Shown: positions 44,508-54,524 of the stretch, in pieces | Position numbering within the stretch: position 1 is the stretch's first letter | How the letters are laid out: each line of letters starts with the position of its first letter | Source: Bathynomus jamesi | Lineage: Eukaryota; Arthropoda; Malacostraca; Isopoda; Cirolanidae | Length of the DNA: 64,000 bases | Direction: 5' to 3' | Assembly: GCA_023014485.1 (NCBI GenBank) | Contig: JAJOZX010008838.1 | Coordinates: 62,001 to 126,000, forward strand | Position numbers and translations under genes: made by a program | Notes under the pieces: model-generated | Databases searched by the model: none | Told to the model about the DNA's origin: nothing | Seen by the model: only the letters and a program-made list of their open reading frames with translations

Positions 44508-44980
44508 AGTTAACCTAACCGGGCATATATATATATATAGCGTTCAATTTCCACCCGGGCAACGCTACGTCGCTCCGCTAGTTACTGTATTAGACTAGTA
44601 AACTACATGGAGTTCAACTCTGTTCACGATCATATTAATTGTTTATCTTTATGAACACAGACATTACATTATAATTACCTGTATGTCAATGACTGCACAT
44701 TCAATTGTCCTTTAGATATACAGTATATATCTGTGTTATATGTTGTTGGACTCTGTTGTCCCCCTCCACCCCACCTTCCCCCCCGTTAGGGTACCTTGAC
44801 TATCACTGCGGCGTTTCCACATGTACGAAATCGTCTGTGAGGCGAGGAACATTACATATGTGGGCAACTGTACAAATCTGCTTTTGTTTCAGTAAAATAC
44901 TTTAACCTGTTTAAAATTTATTTGAGTGGAGGCATTACTTTTTAGCCCACCTTCGTGTGTATAATATATATATATATATT

Positions 44981-45974
44981 TAGGATAAAAACGAAGACGT
45001 AGAGCAAAAAAGTCATTATATTTGGCTGCAGCCGACGTTTCGGGCAACTCTACCCATTTTCAAGGCCTAATAAATAAAAGCTAAAATTAATGCATGACAA
45101 AAATATACGAATGTCAAAAACAAACTAATTTATAGTACAAAAAACACTTCAAGAATCAAAATTAAAAAGCATAAAACAGGCATAAGCCAAAAACAAATCA
45201 AAAGTAAAAATTATATAAATGACAAAAATATACGAATGATAAAAATAAAACAAACTAAAAAATTCAAACATAAAATAGTTAAAAAACTTTACTAATAAAA
45301 AGTTAAATGAAAAAACACAAAGTGCATCATGCACCAAACATACCATGCTCACTTGACAGCCACAAAAAAACTGAGGCGAAAAGGAGACAGGGTCAAGGGG
45401 AAAAAAAAATAAAATAAACAAATTTTAGTTTGTAGGTATTCTAATTAATATAAAGGGGGTAACAGCTAGAATCAATATTTAAACTGGAGTTCAGAAATTT
45501 AATGCACAAAGATTCATAAATACCGAGAGAGGACGGGCATTTTAATGATTTAAGAATTTTAAAGTTATTAACGGAAATATCAACCTTACACTTAACAGAA
45601 TGATTTCTAATGGCAGACTGTTCCTTTTTCGATAAAACTTTCCCTGTCCTATGGCTAATACCCATATGGGAGCAAAATCTCGCCTGCAAAGAACGAACTG
45701 TGCTGCCAACGTAGTTCCCCTGGGAACACCCGGGCAGGTAAACAAGTAACAACATAACAGTTCATCGCAGGGGGGATTTTGTCCTTACAACGGAAAAAAA
45801 CATCCAAGGGTATTATTATTTACAAAAGCAACCTTAAAATCAGTGTGAAATAAAATTTCCTCACCACACTCAACAATTGCTTTTTCACAAAAGTGTTAAA
45901 ATGGTAGAGGTCAGGTAAAACAAGATATTTACAATTCTTAGGAACATCATACGTTGGGATAAGGTTGGGGGAAT
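44981..45974 (-). mobile_element. Penelope-like element copy 1
   Basis: The minus frame 45441-45755 reads YLPGCSQGNYVGSTVRSLQA, then FCSHMGISHRTG, a GIY-YIG endonuclease core (the GNYVGST block), and SLGIYESLCIKFLN. The 3' terminal block (CCGAAACGTCGGCTGCAGCC on the minus strand) is a Penelope pseudo-LTR signature. The reverse transcriptase is missing; the 5' side is cut at 45975. Confidence 0.83.
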
Positions 45975-45977
45975 ATA

Positions 45978-46438
45978 CAGGGTGTACATAAAGTCAGGAT
46001 CTATTTTTGTGAAGCACTTGGAAATTATATGGAATTCAATCATAAAATGATAAAAGTGGTAACATTTATTAAATAATTAAGAGTAGGATTCGACGTGACG
46101 CCCATCAGTATCCTGCACAGCTCAAATCGTTCCGCAGCATTTCTAAACACATTCTGGAGCATTTGCGGGTTATGTTATCTGCAGCAGTTCGTATACGTGT
46201 ACGTAAGTTTTCAAGACTCGTAATCTTCGTCTGATAGACGTGCGATTTGATAAAGCCCATGCAAAGAAATCTAAAGGGGTTAAATCTGGTGATCTCCCCT
46301 GGCCAAGGTCTGTTGCTTCCGCGTCCGATCCAGCGATTTGGAAAACGTCCATTTAGATAATCCTGAACAATTTTGGCATAGTGACAAGGAGCACCATCAT
46401 GTTGATAGAAGACGGGGATAGGATTGTTAGTACCGTTT
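45978..46438 (-). pseudogene. DD41D-type transposon, terminal half
   Basis: The end CAGGGTGTACATAAAGTCAG at 45978 is followed on the minus strand by the transposase C-terminus (FYQHDGAPCHYAKIVQDYLN, RFPNRWIGRG). The third Asp region is corrupted by a frameshift. The other end is lost at 46438, where Penelope sequence begins. Confidence 0.78.
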
Positions 46439-47139
46439 GCTCCCATATGGGTATTAGCCATAGGACAGGGAAAGTTTTATCGAAAAAGGAACAGTCTGCC
46501 ATTAGAAATCTACAGATCTACAGAAGCTAAGGCTAACAAAGACCCTAAGATCCACTCTAAGGCTAGCCCGAGAGAAAGGAGAGTAGGGGGTTAAGAGAAG
46601 AGAGGAGAATAAGGGGTTAAGTAAGGAGCAACACCTATCATTCGTGGGTTAACATTCATTCAGAAAAAGAGGGAAAAAGTCTCACCATCATCATCCGCCG
46701 GCCACTGCCGACAAGTCAGAAAAATAGTCGGAGAATATAGGAGAGGGGTGAAAGATGAAAAGAAGTAAAATAAGAACGCTTACAAACCATGCAAACACAG
46801 TCTTAACTCACTGTCATACCATGCAAACTACAAACATGCAAGAAAAGAGTTAGAGACATGCAAAGTAAGGAGGATAAGAAAAAAAAAAAAGTAGGTAAGG
46901 TTAAACAAAAGTGGGTTAGTTTACGCTATGAGCTACATCTACATTCGTGTTAGTCTAATATTTTTTTTTTTTTTTTTATTGCTGGCATCACGCTGGCATG
47001 TCACAAGCTGGCTTCATCGTCAACAGACTCATCCTCGAGCACCACCACCAGAGCTCCTGTTGTTAACTTTCTTTTTTAATTTTAAACAACGTTAATATTT
47101 TTAAAATGTCTGTCAAGACGGTTCTCAAACACTAACGCT

Positions 47140-49883
47140 GGTAGAATGACGACTGACGCGGGAAGATTATTCATTATCAATTACTTAACGTAAAGAAGTT
47201 TTAGCGATATTAGTATGAAACGTCTGCCACGCAACTTGAATCCGTTATTGCGAGTATTACTATTATCGAAAGTGAACAATTGTCAAAATTTACGTTATCG
47301 ATGCTATTAACGATTTTGAAAACTTCAATAAGCTCCCCCCTTAATCTCCTAGTTTCGAGTGAATACAAGTCTAACACTTTAATCCTATCTTCATAAGGCT
47401 ATTGCGCAATGCCGGAATAAGTTTCGTGGCACGACGCTGAACCTTTCTAACTATCAATATCCTCACGCAAGTACGGGCACCAAAACTGAACGGCATATTC
47501 CAAATGAGGCCTGACTAGGGACTTGTAAAGGGGCAATATAATATCCTTCGATTTAAATTCGAAATTACGCGCTATGAAGCCTAACATCCTATTAGCTTTT
47601 GCGCAAGGACTCCAGGCACTGGTTCCTAACCTTTAAATCTTTAGTTACGCGTACGCCTAAATCTACTTCCTCGTCAACGCTCGCTAAATCCCTATCATCC
47701 ATCGTGTACACGTAATTATTGTTGCGAGAACCTATATGCAAAACTTTACATTTATCTACGTTAAATTGCATCTGCCACTTATCCGTCCACTCCATAATCC
47801 TATCTACATCGCTTGGATCCTATTTCTATCGTCCTCGTTAACAACCTTACCGCCTATTTTAGTATCGTCCGCGAATTTTGACACGTTACTAATCAATCTA
47901 CATCTATGTCGTTAATGTAAATTACGAAAAACAATGGGCCTAACACTGAACCCTGTGGGACACCACTACCTACCTCTAACCACCCGATTCACTACCATTA
48001 ACTACGACCCTCTGCCTCCTAGCACGAAGCCATTCTTCTAACCAGTTAGCTACCTGACCGCGGATACCGTGCGCTTTAACCTTCGCAATTAGTCTCCTAT
48101 GCGGAACTGTATCGAACGCCTTTTAAAATCTAAATAAATAACGTCAGCTGCCCTATGCCTATCGTATTCGCGCACTATTTCGTTATAAAATTCTAACAAA
48201 TTTGTTTAAACAAGACCTATGGCGTCGAAACCGTGCTGACTACTATTAATCAAACCCCTACTTTCTAGTGATCGATAATACGATCCCTAACTACGGATTC
48301 CAAAAGTTTACCGACAATGACGTAAGCTAATGGGCCTATAATTGCTAGCTACCGCGCGGTCGCCTTTTTTAAAAATAGGCGTGACGTTAGCTAATTTGAA
48401 GTCTTCAGGAATAATCCCCGTTTCGAGTGACTGATTAAAAATCTTCGCTAAGGGGCCTACGATAACGTCTTTCAAATCTTTCAAATGTCTAGGATAAAAA
48501 GCGTCAGGGCCCGGAGCCTTGCTAACTTTTAGCCTATCGATATAATGCGCAATCTCAGCCTCGTAAACAGTTATTTCATCTAAAATAGTCTCGCTACTAA
48601 ATGGAACGATATCGTCAACGTCGGGGACATTATTTACGTCCTCTACGGTAAAAACTGTCGCAAAAAAGTTATTGAAAATACCCGCCATCGCCTGAGCGTC
48701 AGAAGCCAAAGCGCCATTACATCCAATAGAGGGCCTATGTTATCCTTTACCGGCTTACGATTATTTACGTATTCAAAAAACTTTTTGGATTATGTTTACT
48801 ATCCGCAGCTATAACTATCTCTAAATTACGCTTGGCATTCCTAACTGATCTTTTAACCTGACGTCTAAGCTCGATATATCTATTAAAGTTAGCTACCTGG
48901 CCATTGCGCTTGTTAAGTCTATACGCTCTATTACGCTCGTTTATGAACTCGCCTACTTCCCTAGTCCACCACTTCGGCCTACCACGATTTCTAACGCGCT
49001 TGGGCCTACGAGGAATAAACTCCCTTTCAATATTCCTAAAACTTTCTTTAAACGCCACCCAACGCAAATTCGTATCATTACCCATAAATAAGTTATCCCA
49101 GTCCACTACTCTCATCCTATCAGCAAAACTATCAAAATTAGCCCTACGAAAATCAGGGACTTCTATTACGTTACTATCCTGTGTGTTTTCTATCAATAAC
49201 TTAAACCTAAGAATTTGATGATCGCTACATCCTAAACTCTCGCCTACTTCTAAACTTTCGACTATATTCTCGCCGTTCGTCATCACCAAATCTAAGATAT
49301 TATCACCGCGCGTTGGTTGGGTAACTATCTGTCGTAAAAAGTTATCGTCCATAAACTCAACCAGTCTCAAACCCTCTTCGTTACCCGTAAAATTCTCGTA
49401 ATTAACATTAGGACAGTTAAAGTCTCCGACAATTATACTATTCCGATTGTCAATAAAATTACCAAGAAGTGAGTAAAATCTAGTATCTATATCGAGGGGT
49501 TGAACGGGAGGTCTATAAACAACGACAAAATTAAAACTAATACTACGCGCCCTAACTTCAACACAGATCGCATTAATTGCTGCCGGAAAATCTAACTTAA
49601 CCTCGATAGCCCTAAGGGAATTACGAATGTACAGCAAAACGCCGCCTCCAAATCTATGTAACCTATCATTAGTAAAGATTTTAAAACCCGGTATATCAAG
49701 TTCCCCCAACAAGTCCCGAGTCACGGTATTTAACCAAGTTTCAGTGATAGCAACTATATCATAGTTGCCGGAATAAATTACCGCCTTAAATTCATTTAAT
49801 TTATTTCTAATACTACGCGCGTTGCAATAAAAGACGTTTAAGTTATTTTTTACCACGGGCCCGCTTTTTAAACTATTTATCAC
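47140..49883 (-). pseudogene. CR1 LINE B ORF2: endonuclease intact, reverse transcriptase frameshifted
   Basis: Frame 48765-49883 (372 codons) is a full apurinic-type endonuclease: NVFYCNARSIRNKLNEF, ITETWL, VVYRPPVQP, IIVGDFNCPN, GCSDHQI. Reverse transcriptase follows in pieces (APGPDAFYPRHLKD at 48308-48709; the QFNVDKCKVLHIGS part at 47592-47795). Many frameshifts coincide with homopolymers. Confidence 0.87.
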
Positions 49884-50914
49884 GTCGGGCCCGCGTTTCC
49901 CGGACCCACAACGTTTAAAGAAGGCTTCGACCTATACAGCTTTCGCACGTTTTCGTCTATTAACCTACCTAGCCTAGCATTACCTATTTCATTAAAATGC
50001 ACCCCATCTTTTATAAAAAGGCTAGGATCATTGAATTCGGACCACAGCTTTACGAAGGGTACACTTTCCTCAGCACAAATCTCTTCTAATTTGTTATTCA
50101 AAAATATTGTTTTAGACGTAATTCTAAGACCCAAACCGTGCCTAGGGGTAATACCTAGAACTAAAGACCTATCTGACCTCGCCTTCAGGGACCTAATTAA
50201 CCCCCTATATCTCTCCAAAAGGTCAGGCACTCTCGTATCTGGCCTATACGAGTCGTTGCCTCCTACCATCGTCACCAACATTGAGTGACGGGAAGCAACG
50301 TCAACCCTATCCACTTCGTCTCTAACTCTGTCAACCCTGGCCCCCGGGAGACAGACCCTCCTCCTATTGGTTGGATTCCGTTTAACGAACTCTTTGTCCA
50401 TGTGGCGCACTAAAGAGTCCCCAATTAAAATAGTTTCCCCCTCATTCACATCCCTTTCCAAATGGGCGAAAGGGTTCGAAACCTCGATAGGGGGGGGATT
50501 CCTATCACCTAATGTACGCGGCCTAGCTCCACCCTTAACCTCACTAAATCCCTCGCTATCTACTACTCTCGGACTAACCTTAACCTCTTCCTCGACTCTA
50601 TCTAACCTTCCCGACAAGCTACCTAAACTAGAAACTAAGTTACGCACCTCACCCTTCAAATTACTAACGTCTTCAACGTTAGTATTGGTTCGGCTTCCGT
50701 CAACCGTAGCCCTAACCCTGCCCTCATCAAGCGTTGCAAGTCTATCGGCTACCTCACGTACACTGCGTTTTATGTCAACTAATTCCACCATGAACTCGCA
50801 AAAGAAACAAACTGATCTATCGGTAATCGCCATTGGACCGCCGTTATAATCCTTAAATTCCGAATACCACCGGTTAACCCTACACCTAACACACGACGCT
50901 TTCTGCGACGGCAT
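49880..50914 (-). CDS. CR1 LINE ORF1 with SGNH/GDSL esterase domain, intact
   Basis: A 344-residue protein starting MPSQKASCVRCRVNRWYSEF. It has an N-terminal Cys cluster (CVRC, CFFC), a predicted coiled coil at about 65-125 (NLKGEVRNLVSSLGSLSGRL) and a C-terminal esterase-like domain. That domain has the nucleophile Ser in ILIGDSLVRHM (about 163), the GGND block (about 217) and the Asp/His block KDGVHFNEIGNARL (about 311). ORF1 esterase domains are known in CR1/L2-clade LINEs, where they are thought to aid RNA or membrane association. The stop overlaps a possible ORF2 start (GTGA at 49883-49880), which suggests coupled translation. Confidence 0.9.
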   Translation of the reverse strand: MPSQKASCVRCRVNRWYSEFKDYNGGPMAITDRSVCFFCEFMVELVDIKRSVREVADRLATLDEGRVRATVDGSRTNTNVEDVSNLKGEVRNLVSSLGSLSGRLDRVEEEVKVSPRVVDSEGFSEVKGGARPRTLGDRNPPPIEVSNPFAHLERDVNEGETILIGDSLVRHMDKEFVKRNPTNRRRVCLPGARVDRVRDEVDRVDVASRHSMLVTMVGGNDSYRPDTRVPDLLERYRGLIRSLKARSDRSLVLGITPRHGLGLRITSKTIFLNNKLEEICAEESVPFVKLWSEFNDPSLFIKDGVHFNEIGNARLGRLIDENVRKLYRSKPSLNVVGPGNAGPT

Positions 50915-51249
50915 CGCGGAGTTAAAAATTTAAACCGTCACAGGTATAAGTTAAATTAAGCCGGCACGCTATGAAAACTTCTAAATCGCTAAAAACCACT
51001 AATATTCAATTACTTAACTATAACAATGTAAATTTAAACGCAAGTATATAAAATTCAAAAACTATCCAAAGTAAAATTCTCAGCAATATACAAAAGTAAA
51101 TGCAAAATCAGAGAGCTCAGGAAATGCGTCCGTTCAGTACAGAGTCTGGCTGACGAATGTTAAGTGTAAGGTTGATATTTCCGTTAATAACTTTAAAATT
51201 CTTAAATCATTAAAATGCCCGTCCTCTCTCCGTATTTATGAATCTTTGT

Positions 51250-52517
51250 TAGTGATGTAGGTCACATCCGCATCCGCATCCGCGGAACATCCGCACATTT
51301 TCTCGCATCCGCATCCGCATCTGCATCCGCACTTTGGACTGCGGATGTCGTGCGGATGTGGACCGTTGAGATAAAACGTCATTAATAAGCGGAAATTATC
51401 AAATTCTACTATAATAATAGAACTAGTTCATTGTGCGCAAAAGTGATGCAAGCAACAAGACGAGAGGCTGTTCTTGTATGAAGTTACTCTCTTGCAACCT
51501 ACTTAGATCCACGGTACAAAGCTAAGTTATTTTCACCTAGTACATTAGAACGAGTTAAATCATCACTTGGCAAAGCAGTTGAAGAGCTTCAATCTCTTGA
51601 ATCTGTCGCTTCGCCACCCACCAAAAGAATAAAAGTTTCAGTGACATAACCAACACCTTCAACAAGCAAATCTATCACAGAATCTCTCTCTCAGTTTCTT
51701 GAGTCAAGCAGCGATGACGAGACCTACGCGATGTCAAAAGATGTAGTAAAAATGATCGAGAGCTATCACCAATAAAAACGCCTGGCTGCATGTGACAATC
51801 CTATTAGTTGGTGGAAAAATACGCAGAATATCTATCCATACTTGAGTAAACTTGCAAGGAAACATTTAGCACGTCCTCCAACAAGCGTACCAAGCGAGAG
51901 ATTATTTAGCAGTGCTGGATTAATATATGATGAAAAGAGAAACAGACTGGCAGCAGAAAAGGCAGAAAAATTAATGTTCCTTAAGCATAACCTTCCTATA
52001 ATTAAGTTTGAATATTAAACGATGAACATCTTAGTTTACTTTATTTTAATTACTCATTTATAAATATGCCTAATAAAACTTTAAACTTAATATAAATAGT
52101 TATCAAGCTAATTAAAGATCTCTTTCTATAAGGGTGGAGGTTGGGGAAAGAGGTCGGGTAACACAATTATGGTTTCTAATTGTGGCTGAAACTCAACAAA
52201 ATATAACGAATTTATTTGCAGACGAATTCACTAATTGATTTCTATATTAGTTAGATGTTTGCTATTATTTTACATGTTCAGGGAAAAGTACAGCAATTAT
52301 TGTACAATTAATCAATTATACTACATTATAGCTACAGCTCTCTCTATATAATAACTTATTATATACGTTAAACACAACAAATCTCGAATATATCCTAAAA
52401 AATAACGAAAATGTAGACATCCGCATCCGCATCCGCATCCGCGGATGTTGAAATCAAACATCCTCATCCGCATCCGCATCCGCGGATGTGAAAAAAATGA
52501 CATCCGCTACATCACTA
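51250..52517 (+). mobile_element. hAT element with ATCCGC hexamer arrays
   Basis: ATCTTTGT is duplicated at 51242-51249 and 52518-52525. Ends are TAGTGATGTAGGTCAC and the complement of TAGTGATGTAGCGGATG. Subterminal arrays of (GC)ATCC(GC) hexamers, many copies each, lie inside both ends. It disrupts Penelope copy 2. Confidence 0.92.
51420..52017 (+). pseudogene. hAT transposase, C-terminal half, several stops
   Basis: Traces read LATYLDPRYKAKLFS, then NPISWWKNTQNIYPYLSKLA, PTSVPSERLFSSAGLIYDEK and a final EKLMFLKHNL. These are the catalytic-region end and dimerisation domain of the Ac/ZBED type. In-frame stops at about 51650 and 51775 inactivate it. Confidence 0.85.
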
Positions 52518-53079
52518 ATCTTTGTGCATTAAATTTCTGAACTCCAGTTTAAATATTGATGCTAGCTGTTACCCCCTTTATATTAATTAGAATACCTACA
52601 AACTAAAATTTGTTTATTTTATTTTTTTTTTCCCTTGACCCTGTCTCCTTTTCGCCTCAGTTTTTTTGTGGCTGTCAAGTGAGCATGGTATGTTTGGTGC
52701 ACTTTTGTGTTTTTTCATTTAACTTTTTATTAGTAAAGTTTTTTAACTATTTTATGTTTGAATGTTTTTAGTTTGTTTTATTTTTATCATTCGTATATTT
52801 TTGTCATTTATATAATTTTTACTTTTGATTTGTTTTTGGCTTATGCCTGTTTTATGCTTTTTAATTTTGATTCTTGAAGTGTTTTTTGTACTATAAATTA
52901 GTTTTAGTTTTTGACATTCGTATATTTTTGTCATGCATTAATTTTAGCTTTTATTTATTAGGCCTTGAAAATGGGTAGAGTTGCCCGAAACGTCGGCTGC
53001 AGCCAAATATAATGACTTTTTTGCTCTACGTCCTCGTTTTTATCCTAAATGTAAAACTACGTCTCCTTAGGAGGGATCC

Positions 53080-53143
<64 letters not shown>

Positions 53144-53147
<4 letters not shown>

Positions 53148-53215
53148 AGAAGCAACGAGTCTGACCTCCCTGAAATGAAGAATCATTGTAGGAACATCTG
53201 AAAGGTTGAGAGGAA
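53144..53215 (+). mobile_element. LINE 3' tail fragment
   Basis: GACCTCCCTGAAATGAAGAA and ACATCTGAAAGGTTGA match the 3' tail of the 8395-9335 LINE family. Bounded by (TA)n on both sides. Confidence 0.55.
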
Positions 53216-53240
53216 AAAGTATATATATATATAAGAGTAT

Positions 53241-53800
53241 AAGGCGATTCAAAATAATGTAGACACTTTAAAATTATTTATTTTGTATATTAATTGCACT
53301 TAATGAACAAAAACTTTACCATGTACACAAGTAAACTTGTCAAAACATTTAATATTCATTTTATGTTAAATGTTCAAAATGTTCACCATTCACACGCAAA
53401 CATGCGGCGTAACGTCCCAAACAGATCGACACACAGTAGTGTTCATATCAGTTGATATTTTGCATACTTCCCAAATAATTGCTTGCAAGTGTTGCACATT
53501 TTGAGGATTAGTACTATAAACTTTGTGCTTTAGCTACCGCACCACCCCGCCGATCCCAAGAGAGAAGTACAGAGGTGAGAGATCAGGTGATCTTGCAGAA
53601 TATTCAGTAGTGGTTCCACAACCCAGGAAACTCTGTATCAAGAAAAGTCGTATGTTTGCGTGCAAATGGTAGACAATTTGAAGATTTAACATAAAATGAG
53701 TATAAAATGTCTTTTGTACATAGTAAAGTTTTTGTTTAGCAAATGCAGTTAGTATCCAAAATAAAAAATTTCGAAATGTGCCTACATTTTGGATCGCCTT
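53241..53800 (-). mobile_element. Decayed Tc1/mariner element
   Basis: Ends AAGGCGATTCAAAATAATGT and complement of AAGGCGATCCAAAATGTAGG. The minus strand retains [14 protein letters not shown], a damaged third-Asp block in which the final Asp is Tyr. Confidence 0.72.
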
Positions 53801-53858
53801 CCATATAAACAAAATGTTTAAATTACGAAGTTTTCCATAGAAGTTGTAATATATATAT

Positions 53859-54374
53859 TAGTGGTGGACCGGATGTCAGTTTTTCAACATCTGCGGATGC
53901 GGATCTTTTATTTCAATATCCGCGGATCCGGATGCGGATATTTAGTTAATCTATCAATATAATATAGAATTATGAATATATGACATAATTTTTCAAATTT
54001 CGTGATATTACTATTATGGCAAGCAATGCATAAGAATTAAAATTAATATTAATGTTTTCATTATGATAAAAATAATAACTTTCTCAAGAGTTTCAGCCAC
54101 AGAAAATTCAATGAAACAAGTTTCATTCAATTTTCTGTGTTACCAGGTATTTATATTTTGAGGTTTATATATTTGTTTGTTCATTAATAATAATTAATAC
54201 TTTACATGAAATGTGCATGACTGGGCCTTATAATCTACTTTATAAGCTAATTTAATTGTAAATTGCATAATTTATTAGAGGTAATATCCGCATAACATTC
54301 GCAGTCAGAAGTGCGGATGCGGATGTTAAAAATGATGTGGATATCCGCAGATGCGGATATCCGGTCCACCACTA
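53859..54374. mobile_element. hAT MITE with GCGGAT hexamers
   Basis: ATATATAT on both sides (53851-53858, 54375-54382). Ends TAGTGGTGGACCGGAT inverted at the right. Subterminal GCGGAT(GCGGAT) repeats as in 51250-52517 but no coding part. Confidence 0.85.
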
Positions 54375-54392
54375 ATATATATATATATAATA

Positions 54393-54476
54393 TGTCTGCT
54401 TTTGTTTCAATAAAATCCTTTAACCCTTTTAAAATTTATTTGAGTTAAGGCATTACTTTTTAGCCCACCTTCGTGT
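54393..54476 (+). mobile_element. mariner 3'-end fragment
   Basis: GCTTTTGTTTCAATAAAATC through GGCATTACTTTTTAGCCCAC matches the 3' end of the mariner at 44873-44960. Only about 84 bp remain. Confidence 0.8.
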
Positions 54477-54486
54477 ATATATATAT

Positions 54487-54524
<38 letters not shown>

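Larger units (their letters stand above)
42290..44581 (+). mobile_element. Non-autonomous Helitron holding a DD41D transposon
   Basis: The 5' end TCTCCACTAGTAA matches the Helitron consensus and the 3' end is CGCTCCGCTAG, inserted between A (42289) and T (44582). The empty site CAGTAA^TAAGG is present in the opposite repeat of the host element at 34460/34461. It contains three copies of a 28-bp GGCGTCGGCCTCCGAGGTCA unit (about 42431, 42546, 42586). No Rep/helicase. Confidence 0.87.
34165..44870 (+). mobile_element. Tc1-like element with 400-bp terminal repeats, inflated by insertions
   Basis: CAGTTGCCCGCATATGTAAT at 34165 and its near-complement ending 44870 are each next to TA. The left repeat (34165-34565) matches the right repeat, which is itself split by a Helitron into 44870-44582 and 42289-42187. 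The interior kept only a transposase N-terminus before a LINE landed. Confidence 0.83.
32930..44960 (+). mobile_element. mariner element split by a 10.7-kb nest of insertions
   Basis: Left end CACACACGAGGGTGGGCTGA; right end complement of CACACGAAGGTGGGCTAAAA, each next to TA. Mariner sequence runs 32930-34164 and resumes 44873-44960. Together these make about 1.32 kb, the normal mariner length. The same 3' end occurs alone at 54393-54476 and confirms the join. Confidence 0.87.
46509..51156 (-). mobile_element. CR1 LINE 'B', full length
   Basis: Same ends as LINE A. Gene order on the minus strand is ORF1 (50914-49880), ORF2 (49883 to about 47100), then the 3' end CTGTAGATCTGTAGA. The 5' half is intact; the 3' half has many one-base losses in homopolymers compared with LINE A. 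At the target in the Penelope copy a few bases are altered and no clear TSD is seen. Confidence 0.9.
46439..53050 (+). mobile_element. Penelope-like element copy 2, inverted to copy 1 and split twice
   Basis: Its first 71 bases (46439-46509) are a perfect inverted match to 45597-45667. It is then interrupted by LINE B (46509-51156), resumes 51157-51249, is interrupted by a hAT (51250-52517) and ends at 53050 with the CCGAAACGTCGGCTGCAGCC block. Copy 1 shows the uninterrupted order. Confidence 0.85.

Noticed and set aside
45149..45421. Phe/Tyr-rich membrane-protein-like frame
   Set aside because: Translation of the AT-rich Penelope 3' non-coding region on the minus strand, with no support for a gene.
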